A stretch of 64,000 bases of DNA from Anadara kagoshimensis (lineage: Eukaryota > Mollusca > Bivalvia > Arcoida > Arcidae), in assembly GCA_021292105.1 (NCBI GenBank), contig CM037865.1:20601428-20665427 (forward strand), written 5' to 3'. A program made the position numbers and the translations under genes. The notes beneath the pieces are model-generated. The model ran no database searches, was not told the origin of the DNA, and saw only the letters and a list, made by a program, of their open reading frames with translations. Positions 20,401 to 33,500 of this stretch are shown piece after piece. The first letter of the stretch is position 1; every line of letters begins with the position of its first letter.

Positions 20401-21404
20401 AAGAAATGTCATTATGCATATTTTATTTACTTGTTAAATATATTGTACAAGTAAAGTGCGTTTTAAAAAGTCACATTGTAAAGTCCTAATACAATTGAGT
20501 AACCTGATAATTATTCGAAAGATTTTAAACATGGATAAATAATTAGGAGTGGACATATATACTGGTCTGAACGATACTTATTGAATGACATTGTTTACTT
20601 TTGAGGTGTATGGCGCGTGTGATTCTTCATCGTGTAGACCTAACCCTGGCGTCATTCAGTTTTCATAGGCAATGACGTTATTCTGTTTTTGGTGGTACGC
20701 GAAGTTCAGCAAAATCAGCACTTTATTAATTAACCGATCCACTATTCATTAGATCTTGAATTTTAATTTGAGTTAGTATAATGATTTATTGTAAATATAA
20801 GGATTTAGTTCAGGTTTAAGGGATGTAACCTTAAAACATTTTGCATACTGCGTAATTGCATAGTTAACAATTATAAAGTTTGTAAAAAGAGTATATATGC
20901 CTTTCACCATAATTAAGTTTTTTGATATTTTATTTGATTCACTGCTGTACTTGTGTAAATAAAATGCTAAGATGGATGACGGTTTTTGTACACACTTCAC
21001 AAGACGGTCGAGTTGAGTTTTTAAAATGTACCGTATTTTTCATCATCTTTATTTAATTTCATTTTTTATTTATAATTATTGTATTATTTTTGTCATACCA
21101 TTCATGTAGTAAATGCCAGCGTGACGAGAAAATGTAAAGAACAGAAAATGTGCTGGGTGGGAGAATGTTGAGTATTTTGAGAAAAAAATGATAATAAAAT
21201 TCAAATAAAAAGATTTGTGTACGTGGCTTTTTTATTTTTTAGACCAAAAAGTGTTCATTAATTTTACTTTTTTATGTTTACCCCTTTAGTGCAACGAATA
21301 CCCGGTTTTATGGTCAACTTTATTTCTACATATTTATATTACAATTTTCAATTTATTGGGACGTCTCGGCGTTCAATTATCCCATGCTTTTTTCATTCTC
21401 AATT

Positions 21405-21571
21405 TTGATTACTGGCGTGGTTGGGTAGCTAGCTAAACAGGAGCTATTTACCACTCCGTAGTACCCGTCATCACTTCACCGACGGACGTTTACGTGTTTG
21501 TACTGAATTGCCAGCTTGCAAAGGTCGGCTGTGGAATTTTGACATGTATTGGTATGTTTGTTTTTGATATT
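21405..21571 (+). repeat. Dispersed repeat family B copy
   Basis: This copy contains the marker stretches GGTAGCTAGCTAAACAGGAG, a TTTACGTGTTT block and the end GGTATGTTTGTTTTTGAT. Its closest matches are at 25470, 56800, 58145 and 59320. Confidence 0.6.
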
Positions 21572-23095
21572 TAAAATACTGCAAAATATATAAAAACTTT
21601 TAAGTATTATAATTCACAGTTATACGCACTGATGTGACTTTCTTTGCATGACAACATCCTGCCTGCCTTAGGTAGGATATAACAGTCTATATATTTTTAC
21701 AAATCTCTGATAAGACACACACATTAAAAACATACCAGTCCATGATAGATTGCAATTACAAAAAGCAAATTAGGCTCTTTGAAAACTGGCTTATTAAGTT
21801 AAATACAAGTAATCGTTAAAATGCGCCTGTTACAGTCGTAGCATGGTACAGGTATTTCAGGAATATTACCTTTCGATAACAAATTCTGTGTTTAATACGA
21901 CATGATCAAATCAAAAGGTAAACACTTGGTTAAACCATTCAGAGATAATTAGATAGAAAAGATCTGTTTTTTATGATCAGAATGGAAACTACTGATATAT
22001 AACTAACAAATAGTATATCACCTCCAGAATAACTTAAAATAATCATTCACCCAGTTACCATTAAATCGATGATAATAATATAAAAAATGCATTTCATAAT
22101 ATATAGAAATATCTTCTCACCAACGGTTAGCAACGCCGTGTTCCTCGATAACTTATATTTTTAAGTCATAATTCATAAATATGTTATTCTTTAAAAGTTT
22201 TACACAACAGTCCTTTATATCACCCAAATCAGACTGAAACAATGATGGCATCAAATCGTGTTCTACTGTTTTGTACTTTGCTATACAGAAAATGAAAGTT
22301 AACAATAGAAAAAACTAAGGCATCACATATAAATTATACAATCAAATGTAGCCTTATTTACAGATTTATAGTTGTTAACGCCATCTAAACATCCGTAGGT
22401 GGAGTTAAATGATTTGGCGACAGATTGATCTCCAGAGAAATGGAACTGGAAGAAATTTACTTCCTGAAAACACCGTTTCAGGTGTATTTAAATGTATAAT
22501 ACATGTTTCTTGTAATGATTCATATTGCGCAAACTTTTAGATTATACTGCGTAGATAAAAATCATGTTCTTATACTCGTGTTAATAGAAATAAAATACGG
22601 CAATACATTGATTAAGGGGAAAAGCCAGAGAGTTTGTAAAAATAATGATTCAGTGTATTATAAATAACGAGCACATCTGCTAATATATTTATACATCCAT
22701 ATATCATAGCCATGTACATGATAATGTTTAATATCAATATCGTTTTGCGGGAGTTGTGAAACCAGTTTTTAAATGTCGCATATGGGAACCAGTAAAAATG
22801 GATTCCAAAGACAAGTGACCCTTGTAAGGAAGTTCAAATAACATGAATAAAAGACAATTAAGATACATCATACAGATCTTTAAGATCAATTGTCCTTATA
22901 TACAGATGATCAGTAATATCAATTGTGAAAGTCAATTATTCTAGTGAGCTTGATATAACAGATTCTACTGATATTTCAGGTTCTGCTTTATATTAAGACT
23001 TTTACCTCCTCAATTATGACGTCCATAAAAGGCTACATTTGAAACTGTGACAAACGTTATGACTTCAATTTATTTTTCTATTGTCACCATTGTCA

Positions 23096-23430
23096 ACATT
23101 CCTTTTTGTATGGTAGAGTTTGTACTACTAAAACTTTATACAACGAAGCAAGCTGTTTACAAGTTACTTGTTGACCAAGAGATACTGCAAGCCTAGGCTT
23201 ATCAGATCCCTATAAAAATTACGGCCGTCATAACAGTATTGCTGATAAGTTTGATATCTATGTGTCAATTATTGCCCTGGATAAATTTTACGTGTCACAC
23301 TACCATATTTCATCACTTAATTTCATTACATACGTGGCTAGCCGTTCCGGAGCACATGACCTCACCTCCCTAGTGAAAGTTCACGTGTTTACCTAACTTG
23401 TCGATTCCAAAGTTTTTAATTTGTTTTTAG
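23096..23430 (+). repeat. Dispersed repeat family B, long form
   Basis: This copy carries the upstream module (CAAGCCTAGGCTTATCA, TTACGGCCGTCATAACAG, TTGCTGATAAGTTTGA) followed by a shortened downstream module (GGAGCACATGACCTCACCTC, TTCACGTGTTTACCTAACTTG). It is collinear with 57915-58310 and 59130-59470. Confidence 0.6.
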
Positions 23431-24459
23431 ATTGTAGTTAGTGTATGTTTGTCTGGATTGAGTTCACATTACAAATGACATGGGCTAGCAGTTCAAAGAA
23501 AGTTAATCCAACAGTATTTTACTCGGTGAAAAATAACAACATTTGCAAAGCACACCAACAAACTCCTCAAATACACAATTTTTCTCTATTGCAAAATTAG
23601 ATGATTAATCTTGTAAAACATTTCTGAACAACTCCAGGTTAGACATAAACGTTCCATGCAGGACTAAGCGTTGCATTTAAAAGGAAAAATATGCAATACA
23701 AGAAATTCCTAAATGATTATAACTATTGTTACAAAGTCAATGTAAGCATAAAATTAAATCTGGTAAAACCTCCTTATAATGTCCATCGATACATATGCTA
23801 CTAATCGTGTTGCCACACCATTTTAAATTCCTGTATTAAATTTCTTCTAATTTTATTTACTCAAAATTAAGTGCTAAATCTTTTTATAACGCCAGAATCT
23901 GACTAACGAAATAGTAAAGTGGCAATGAATCAATGTTTTACAATTGTAAAAATCATGGTGATATAGAAAACAGGTCGAAAAAATGTCGGAATAAACACCA
24001 TTCTGATAACCGTATATTTTACTTACATAACACAATTCTCTTGTGGTTAATAATATAACAAAATATGCGTAATTGTCAAAATGCACATCGCTAATGAATC
24101 TGTTTTATAAAACTATGTAAATAAAATAAAAAATATGGAGAAAGAAAATTCGGAGACTTTGTATACACTATTCGGTTTAATAGAAAAATAAAACGTGTTT
24201 GTGAGAATTACTTTTTATAGCAGACTTTCAGTAATGTGTGTGTCATTGTGATAAAGAACCAGTTCTGAGTGGGTGTTAACAGTTTGAAGTGCGTCTTCAT
24301 CGTGTATAGGTTCTAATGAGCATTCGGTCATATCCTGTAAGAACATTTGTCAGTAAATCCTTCTACGACAGAGAGTTGTCTTTCTTTCCACAGCGATCGA
24401 AATGTGTTTATTTTTTCCATTTTTATAAGATTTTAGGAATTCTAAGCTATTATAACATT

Positions 24460-24759
24460 GCGATACTAAAGTTGGTAAAGTCTGTAACTTGGAGGTCGCG
24501 GGTTCGAATCCCGACCAGGTTTGACCCAAGACTTGATAGTGGGTAGTAACTGTTCTTTTGCCAAGCATTCGGCATTATGAAATAAAAACCATGGTTTTCG
24601 TGAGATCACAAGATAGGCGTAGTGCCATAAAGAACCCAGCTTTATAATGCTATCAGCACACCTGACATGCATAATTTCTGTACCTTCCCCTATAGCTGGC
24701 AACGTATGTATATAAGTGAAATATTCTTTAGTTAGACATTAAATACTATTACTCAACTC
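24460..24759 (+). mobile_element. tRNA-derived SINE (family A)
   Basis: A tRNA-like head with a box A relic (GTTGGTAAAGTCTG) and a perfect box B (GGTTCGAATCCCGACC near 24500) is followed by a body and tail collinear with 52780-53098: CCAAGACTTGATAGTGGGTA, CCCCTATAGCTGGCAACG, AGTGAAATATTC and TTACTCAACTCA. Without an acceptor stem it is not a tRNA gene. Confidence 0.75.
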
Positions 24760-25077
24760 AAGTATGAATGTTTTTAAAAGAAAAGTATAAACCATATACC
24801 AGTTATGTACAAGGTTGCTCTGGATTTAGTAAAATCTGCCAGTGTCCCTCATATAATAACTTGTATGTAATTTCCAATATATCTTTGTTAAGTTGGTTCT
24901 ACATGGATGAGAATGGTCTTAAGCACCGGCTTACGGACCATAGCGGCCTTTACTGCTTTATCAGAGTTACAGATAGTAACATGATTAAAACTGTCAGTAG
25001 TTTTTTTCTGCGGGTACCCAGATTTCACCGACCAAAAACTACTGCACTCGATGTAATTATTATTAAATCTATCTATC

Positions 25078-25255
25078 AAAAACAAACAAACTAATTCATG
25101 TCCAAATCACAATCCAGAAGCAAAGTAAAACTGACAAGTTAGGTTATACACGGTAACTTCCACCAGGTAAGTGAGGTCGGATGCCCCAAAGGGGTAAGCA
25201 CCTCCAGTTTAGCTAGCTACACCCGCCAAAATTGTGTGAAAGAAACATGAAACGT
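25078..25255 (-). repeat. Dispersed repeat family B copy
   Basis: This is an inverted copy. It begins CATGTCCAAATCACAATCCA, contains TTCCACCAGGTAAGTGAGG, and ends TTTAGCTAGCTACACCCGCC. Confidence 0.65.
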
Positions 25256-25469
25256 CAAATATATTCAGCGCAATCTGTAGTGTTCGAACGTTAATGGTTA
25301 AATTTGAAATATCTTTAAATTGAAATGAGAAAAATGGAAAGACTCAAAGAATCTTGACTGGGACTCAATAGCATTACTTTAATCAAAACTGTTAACAAAA
25401 TAAAATATCACTTTACTAAGATCGACTCCTATCTTTTAATCTTTTAATCTAACTGTAGTATAATATAAC

Positions 25470-25640
25470 TGATTACATACGTGGTGTAGAAAGCTAAACA
25501 AGAATTGCTTACCCTTCTGGAGTACCCGGCCTCACTTCCCTGGTCAAAATTCGCGTGTATAACATAACTTTTTAGTTTCAAAGTTTTTACTTTGCTTTGG
25601 ATTGTGATTCGGACATGGATTATTTTGTTTGTTATTGAAT
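25470..25640 (+). repeat. Dispersed repeat family B copy
   Basis: This copy runs from ATTACATACGTGGTGTAG through TACCCTTCTGGAGTACCCGG and CCTCACTTCCCTGG to GTGATTCGGACATGGAT. Confidence 0.65.
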
Positions 25641-26082
25641 AAATATATTTCAAATCAGTCGATAAAAACGTACCGGTTTATAATTTTCTTAATCTAAATG
25701 TATTGTGTCGCATTTTGCTGGTTATTGGCAAGTACATGTTGTTCGGCTACAACTTTCTGCAATTTACTTATTACAATATTGTATAGCTGTTGTTGTCTGG
25801 AAAAAATCGCAACTCCGTTTGCTTGCATGCCTTATACGGCTAACAACAAATACAATTAAGGGCAGTCGTTGCATATTCATTTATAAATCCTAATTTGAAG
25901 ATACAGCAATTAATAAGTTGAGCTTGAACAATAAGTTTGACTTTGAAAATAATCCTTTTCATAGACTTGCAATTTTTTTATTTTATTGAGCTGAATGAAG
26001 GTACACAGATGGACTAGATAAGCATCTTTAATACAATCAGAAAAAAAGTTTTGATATCAAAGCGTACTTAACATGAGTACTA

Positions 26083-26107
26083 CGCGCGCGTGTGTGTGTG
26101 TGTGTGT
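26083..26107. repeat. CG/TG microsatellite
   Basis: This is an alternating (CG)4 then (TG)n purine-pyrimidine tract in AT-rich surroundings. Confidence 0.9.
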
Positions 26108-26990
26108 ATGTGTTTAAACATCATTGATTCAAAGTCTTTCTGATGAAGCGCTAAAACCAAAGTAGACATGGGACATAAAACCTTTCATTGCTCACTCTGC
26201 CCTTTTATGCAACAATATAATACATGTGGTATGTAAGTACGTCTCTATGTACACTGGAACAAAAATAACAATAAAAAATTACAACACCATTATCAAAATA
26301 TCGCCATATTTAATAATGATTTTATAGAAAACACATGGCACAATCGAATGAATGTAATATTTATAATGAGTTATAAATGTCATGGAATTTCTCGAATGAA
26401 AGTATCAACAATAACTAACAATGTTTAAACATATTGAACGTTGTTTGGTTTTATCTGTGATATTGTACGGATTACAGTTCAGCTCTGAAGTTGCATTTTT
26501 CACCTATCTCTTAAATTTACAACTGTGTTTCCAATGCGTATTTCATCAGATCTTTTGTGATAATTTCTGCTCTTGAGTTGCAATAAGTAGCGTAAGTCTA
26601 GGATTAAAAAATCAATACTTTTTTGCTAATTGAAATTGCATATGGATTGCAAGTGCATTTACCATATCACATTTGAAACTGTTTACACACGTTCATCAGT
26701 GTGTTAACTTTAACTGTCTATTAGTACCTGTAGCGGTTAAGTTTGAAATATATGCATTAATGATGACAGCTGGGGTTATTATAGCACATACAAAAAACCG
26801 TTATATATTTCCATTCGGAGCTAAATTGTAGGTTATTGTATGCAGTATGTTTTCGAAGATGTATTAATATCAGTGCACTTCCTTATATCTGGACATGAGA
26901 TCACTGTTTTAATGAATTGATGTTTAATCACATTTTATAACATTTAAGTACCAGCCTTATCTAGTAGTGGCACAACATTTTACATGTCTG

Positions 26991-26996
26991 TTTATT
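26991..26996 (-). promoter_or_regulatory. Candidate polyadenylation signal of gene B
   Basis: TTTATT on the + strand is AATAAA on the gene B strand, 270 bases past the stop codon. It is the nearest canonical hexamer I noticed; it is not otherwise supported. Confidence 0.3.
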
Positions 26997-27266
26997 CTAC
27001 AATACTGTTAGTTTCGTTAAATGAACAAGGCATAAGGCACTATTTGTACGATTTAATAACTATTCAAAATCGCCTTCACTCTGTTGATGTTTTCTTCAAA
27101 TACAGCATCTCACATTGCGGTCTTGTCGCAAGTAACATAACTGACCAATCAAATCTTTTTACGCAACCACTGCGGAATAACTTCCGGCAGACAATCTATG
27201 GAGATTCGTTCTTCATCAAAAACATTTTGGGAATCGCTTCATATGAGATCATAAAAACGTGCACCA

Positions 27267-27527
27267 TTAGGTTTCGGTATCACTGTAATCCACGTGAAGA
27301 TATCCACCTTGACCAAAGTGGAATTCTTTGTTAATTGCCACTGGTGATTTCCTCATTTCACGTAACTGAAGCATTCCGTTTGGTGATTCCCTCTGTCTAC
27401 CTGTTAAAGGAACATTGACGCTATTGGTTTTTGTCCTAATGCTTGGTTTGGTTTTTGGTTTCTTTGATGACCCATGACAACGCACAGCAAAACGCAACTC
27501 TTCCGCCATTTCTGAACACAGCGATTG
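27267..27527 (-). CDS. Gene B last exon: cytoplasmic tail
   Basis: This exon has 86 codons plus stop after a TTTTAAG acceptor. It starts [20 protein letters not shown], matching the gene A tail, then diverges into a Lys/Pro/Asn-rich tail that ends YSDTET. The open frame extends upstream of the acceptor into the intron, but the acceptor and the gene A match fix the exon start. Confidence 0.95.
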   Translation of the reverse strand, partial: QSLCSEMAEELRFAVRCHGSSKKPKTKPSIRTKTNSVNVPLTGRQRESPNGMLQLREMRKSPVAINKEFHFGQGGYLHVDYSDTET

Positions 27528-30500
27528 CTTAAAAGAAAAGAAAAGAATGAAATTGAATAACATAAGCATCGTAGAAAATTTTATTTTCATTTTTTTTCAC
27601 AGCAGATTGTCCCACTAATTATAGAATATTGAAACATAATCCAATGACAAAACAGTTTGCATGCCTGGTATTGACATTTTTACATTTGCTATCTCAATAA
27701 AAACTTTTATTTTCCAAATAAAATGAGCATAACCATAGATTGAAAGGTTTGCAAAACAACTTGTGATTTTCTCCCTTCAAAATGTATCAAATGAAATTTA
27801 AAGGTGACAAAAGTGCACTTGCTTACTAATTAAGTCGGAATGGAATCCGACAGACGAGGAACCAGACAAATCATAAGATGTACACATTTTTATTTTATTT
27901 CTCAAAACACTCACTACTTGTTTGGATTTACACTTAACATTATTATAGAAACGATGCAAGAAGAGAAAGACGTTTCTGCAGAATGAACAAATTACCGAAT
28001 AATTTAAACGAAATTGCCGACAATCTTCCCTATGGCGATTTCAAGTGTTTTGGTCACTATTGTACCTAGGCGCATTACAATAGAATAAATTATAAATTTA
28101 AATGAAAAATCAAGCACTTACTCTGTCTTCTCTTGCATTCTGTTTGGATTTCCAGATAAACTCAATCACCGCTACAATGATAGCTAAAGCCAGCCCTCCC
28201 ATCAGGACAATAAAAATACCGCCAACACTCTCAACACCTAGAGCTTTAGACTTTCCCTTTGGGTCTCCTGTGTTGCAAGATCCTGCTGTACTCTTCCACC
28301 ATTTGTTGTATAAAACTTGTATTTTTCCTTCTTCTTGTAAATGCAATATAGCCATTGATAATTTATCTCTAAGTGGAGAACCTATTAGTTAAATAGAAAA
28401 TAGTTCAGAGAACCATGAACTCAACAAAAGTCAAAGCAATGTTTAAACCTATTCTCAAACCAGAACCATAACCACTTTTGTAAACCAAATACCAGTAGCC
28501 TACCATCTTCGGTTAAGCTTGATGCTTTCTTGTTTATGAAATAACAAAGAAAATATCAAAATGGCAAGAAATTTTGTATCGGGTATAAATATTAGTGGGG
28601 CATTCATGTTCTCTAAGCCCGATGAAAATGCTTAGAATGGTAGCGCGTTTGGATTATCACTAAATAGAATTGTATCTGTTGTGGTTAAAGTAACTTTTCA
28701 TCTACCTATTTTCCCAACTAGTGGTAGTCAAATACGCACATTCAAATTAATCTACATTAGCTATAAAGATGATTGTATTAATCAAAAAATTAAACTCTGT
28801 TCGTAATTATATTCCTACCCATGGGTACTCCAATACCAAAGCCTTTAGAATCGAGTAATCCACCAATCTGTTTTAGATCACAATCTCTCTCTGTAACATA
28901 ATCTATGGAGGTAGATTCCATGAGAAATGCATATTTTCCTTCAGCGTCTTTTACTCTTTGTATACCTTCTTCATACGTATCTACAAATAAGTTCTTTTCT
29001 TTGGATTTGCTGACCATAAAATTCCACATCTGCTGGAATATCTCAATATTTGAGTCCTAGAAAATATATACGAGTTTTTTTCAATTTTAAAAAAATCGTT
29101 TATGTCAAAACTTTGTAAGATTTAGAATGAATTGAACCTTAAAGAATTAGTGTGATTAATGTTGTAGATCAAACCATGGTACTTACAAAATTTGCAGGAA
29201 TACGCCACCATAAACTATCAATATTGCACGCCAGTGTTAATTTTATATTTCTATTTTTGTAGACTATAAAAATCCACATTTAATAGAATATCACAATATT
29301 TAGGTCTTGTAAAAAGTGAAAGAAGGTTCTATACATGTAAAAGCATTCAACTGTTGACTAAATCATAGAAAAATGTGCAGTGGTAATTTTTTTTGCGATT
29401 GACCAAGGTGAAAATTCTATCGAAAGTTGAATTATCTAATATGAAGCTCAAATATGCATAATTCAATTACAATAACACACTACAGCAAACTATCAACATT
29501 TCAATTTGACCGATAAAAGATTTAATTTCAAACAAATGAGCTGAAATTATTCACAAAAACAATTATTTAATAAACAACCCATGATATGATACGAATTTCC
29601 TGAGAAAAACCCCAACAATGACAAATCATGTCTGGATGACAACCCAATATTTAAAAGGCAAGTATCTTAGAGAAACGTGGTCATTAGTGTTTAAATAACG
29701 GATCCAACTGTTTATCTAAATGCTAGAGGCAGTGCTCTTAATTTCAATTTCGACAGTCTGAATATACGCACCTTGAAGAAAGTAAATGTAGACCCTGAGT
29801 TTAATGTTCCATATTCAATTTCTGTTTGTTTCGCCAAATCTTCCGCACTCTCAATTGGCGAGTCCATTCTCTCCACAGTTAAAAATGCAGCTAGGTTGGC
29901 AGTATAAGATGAAATTATAATAAGAGTAAAAAACCACCATGTACCACCAACTATTCTGGTTGAAATTGCTCTAGGATTAATGTCCGATCCCTGCTGCATC
30001 AATGTTCCTACAGTGAACCAGAAACTATTTGAAAGACTGAATGTGTTTTGTACAGTGTCCGTTTCTGGATTGCACGGGTGGGGATTGTACCACTCATAAG
30101 GACTAAATCTAGCTAAAACAAATATACTAAAACTAACTATCAAATATGCTGCTATTACATATATCCATATTTCGATTGCTAATGGATTTAGGAATTGAAA
30201 TAGTCCTGGTTTTTCTTTCTTTGGCACATTATATAAAATACTAATGCCTAGATTTAGGAATGGTTTTGTAAAGTCTACATATTGTTCTCGTTCGTAATTT
30301 ATTGTTAATGCGGCCACAGCCAAATCTGCTTTCTGAAATAAAAAAGTATAAACTTTAAAAATAAGAAAAGTTAATGGTTTCCAGTAAAAGAATGTATTCA
30401 GTGAGTTTATATTTTATGTTTTAAATCTTGAATCATGGACTTAATCTACCCAAAATACTACAAGATTTCTACCATCTAATGCTTGAATTATTTAAGTAAA

Positions 30501-33500
30501 CATCGTCTGCAATTGCTGGACTAATCATAAAATACATACCAATCCATTTCCAAACCACAATTTCAAAGCAAAGTATTAACTTTGAACCTGGAACATTAAT
30601 TAAACACGTGAACTTTCATAAAGGCAAGTTAGGCCGGATGCGGAAGGGAAAGCACTTCCTGTTCCTCTAGCTTTTGCCACAATGTGTGAAATCAAAAATA
30701 AGAATAGAGGAGCTATGTGACGCTAAATATACCAATATTAATTGTGGTTAGAGAGACATCTTACTTATCAACAATATTGTAATGGCGACTATAAAATTTT
30801 TAAAAGGTTATGATAAATCTAGGCTTCCAACTAAGCATTACCTTCAATGTGTTAAATAAAAAGGAGTAAATGTCTTTCTTGTTCCTATTATTCCAATATG
30901 TTCTTTATAACAAATCACAGTAATATGCAAATGCCTGCGTCTCAAAATTATCTGACATTGCAAACCTAAAATTTCATAATGTCTCAAGCTTCAAATTAAA
31001 AAACTAAAATGTGTTTTACATGTGTGGCCAAAATGGCTAGGGAGTAAACCATTGACTCTGAGTCAAACGAGTGACAGAACGACTTTGCAATGTATCTGCA
31101 ATTATTTACCGAATCTTATATAGAAAGATTATTTAAACACTTACCCTGTCTATAAGTTCCCGGATAAGCCCGTCCCATTCTCCTGTTTCGTCAGAACGGA
31201 TCCCATATCGTTTATCTTTTACTGGCACTATTTTGTATTCAAAATTGTGAATTTTAGCTATTTCTTTAATAAGTCAATACAGAATCCTTCAAAATCATTA
31301 TTGTCAAGTTCACTTGCTAACTTCTCAAGCGAATTCTCTTTTATCATTACATATGGTGGAGCCTAAACATAAATAAGAATTTTATTAATCCGATATACAA
31401 AATATAACCTTTACATTACATATTATACCAGTTTTAAATTTTCAGCACTAGACGGTCGTATCAGAATATAATTCCTCATCAGTGGTGCTTTTTACTAAAA
31501 ATGGGAAAACAAAATTATTTTAAGAGATGGAAAGAAATAAAACAATTTTGGATGAGGAATGCGAGTTCGCTTACAGTAATTGCAAAAAATAAAATAAACA
31601 AAAATAAATCATAAATTACGACAAGATAAACATTTAAAGAAACAACGCCTCAAAATACCACCTACTTTAGACGGAAAGACTGAAAAAATGGATGTGTTAC
31701 AGGGAAATAATCTAAAAAAGTTACACAGAAGTAATAATATAATAACTGTGTGAATGTTACATTTCCAAAACAGTAAAATCAAACAATTTTAAATATATTG
31801 CATAAAGGATCCTAATTATGTTGTTATATGCTTTTTAATGTTTTATTGTTGAAATCGTGTTTTTGACAGCGTATTTTGGAAAATTTTATGAATTTGAAAA
31901 ACAATTGGTATTTTTTCCCTAACTTTATCCTAGCTAAAGACCAAAACTAGCTATTCTCATCCCCGTAACCATTGTATATATTATATTGCTACCTCGGAAA
32001 ATCACAAATAAATATCATTGTTGTTTCGGCCATATAACACTGAGTTTTATGCCAGTCAATTTTCTAAATTTGTTGATACCTATCTCAATATTATGCCCCA
32101 GTGAGCTTAAACTTGACAATGTGCCTTTGTTGTACAATGCAATGTAGAGCAGTGGTAAATTTATTATGATCATTTTCGAATGGCAAAAACAAACGCTTGC
32201 TTACAGTAAAACTTCGATAATCGAAGAACATCGACATTTCAACATGTTTCGGAAAAAATTAAAGTGTTAGTGTCAAGACATTATGGTTTCTTCGAGTTCG
32301 AGAAATCAAGTTTCGAGTTATCGAAGTTCTACTGTAATGCATTATATCTGAATTTAAATACCTAAAGAGGTGGATATTTACATTTGTTGGTAAGTCTAAT
32401 TAAAACCATCAAACTCAAATTGTCGTTTATATAATTACTAGGCTGCATTGGCATTCTATGCATAGGGAAAAAAGAATATGATTAAAGAATTTACGTGCGA
32501 GATAAGTTTTCACGGCGTGTTTAAAGCGAGTATATCTATAAAATCAATACAGAAAGCAACGAAGAAAAATAATACTCTTCGCCAATTTATTAATACAAAA
32601 AACCTAAAACCCAAGACGAACGTTTTGTTAGTTTAAATTGAAAGAAAGCGTATTTAGTTTCCATGCATGTCTTGATGCAAGTCCCCGACAGCATAAATAG
32701 TAAATGAATTGCATGAAGTATGGTTCTTCAACATGCACAATTCACCTTCAGATATAGCCGTTTGCATTCTCAAATTCATTATTATTGTATAATTTTCTCC
32801 AAAATCCATTTGGCTAGGTTTCGAATATTTCATCATACAATTACATATTTTGGACTTTAATATCGATAATCAATAGCACCTTTTATATACAAGATCGCAA
32901 TAAAATTTTCTATCACGAATTTTATGAATTTAAGACATCTATACAAGACTGGAGTAGAATATTAAAAGTAAATCGCATCTTTGTCAATTTTCTACTTTTA
33001 TAAAGGTGATGCCTAAATTGCATTTGCGAGTTTGTTCAAAACTCGTGCTTTTTATAGATATTTTGATCTTCGATCTTTGGTATGCACAAAACAACTTAAT
33101 ATACTAGAACTTAAATTGTACTTGCATTTTACATTGTCCTTGTTTATTTTCATGTAAAATGATAAGAATTGTAAAACAATTAATATACATTTTACGACCA
33201 TATGCACCAAGGAATAAAATTTTGAAAGAGGTATAATCAGACCGGAAGTTTTGTTTTGTGATCAAAAACAAACATACTTATCCATGTCCGATTCGCAATC
33301 CAGAAGCAAAGTAAATACTGACAAGTCAGGTTGGACACGTGAACTTCTACCAGGGAAGTGAGACGGGGGACTCCGGAAGGATAAGCATCCCCTGTTTGGC
33401 TAGCTACACCCACTACGTGTGTAATGTATTCATATGATCGCACAATGTCTGTGGTACACGATTTTCTGTTATGATGAAACATACTTCAATATTTTTGTTT

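Larger units (their letters stand above)
17002..27266. other. Intergenic region between convergent genes A and B
   Basis: This is 10.3 kb without a recognisable gene. The left part is presumably the 3' untranslated region of gene A and the right edge that of gene B. Most of 17500-21350 is featureless AT-rich sequence. From about 21400 on there are copies of dispersed repeat family B (21405-21571, 23096-23430, 25078-25255, 25470-25640), a degenerate MITE C (about 22760-22930), a tRNA-derived SINE (24460-24759) and a CG/TG microsatellite at 26083-26107. Short open frames here show no family resemblance. Confidence 0.65.

Noticed and set aside
24466-24702. Possible tRNA gene around the GGTTCGAATCCCGACC motif.
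   Set aside because: There is no acceptor stem or full cloverleaf. The sequence continues into a SINE body collinear with the 52780 copy.
26984-27334. A 116-codon + strand open frame overlapping the 3' end of gene B.
   Set aside because: It is antisense to the last exon and 3' untranslated region of gene B and has no similarity of its own.
31145-31362. Programmed frameshifting or a micro-intron to explain the gene B S1 exon.
   Set aside because: There is no slippery-site arrangement and no GT-AG pair that would restore the frame without losing conserved residues; a simple one-base indel suffices.
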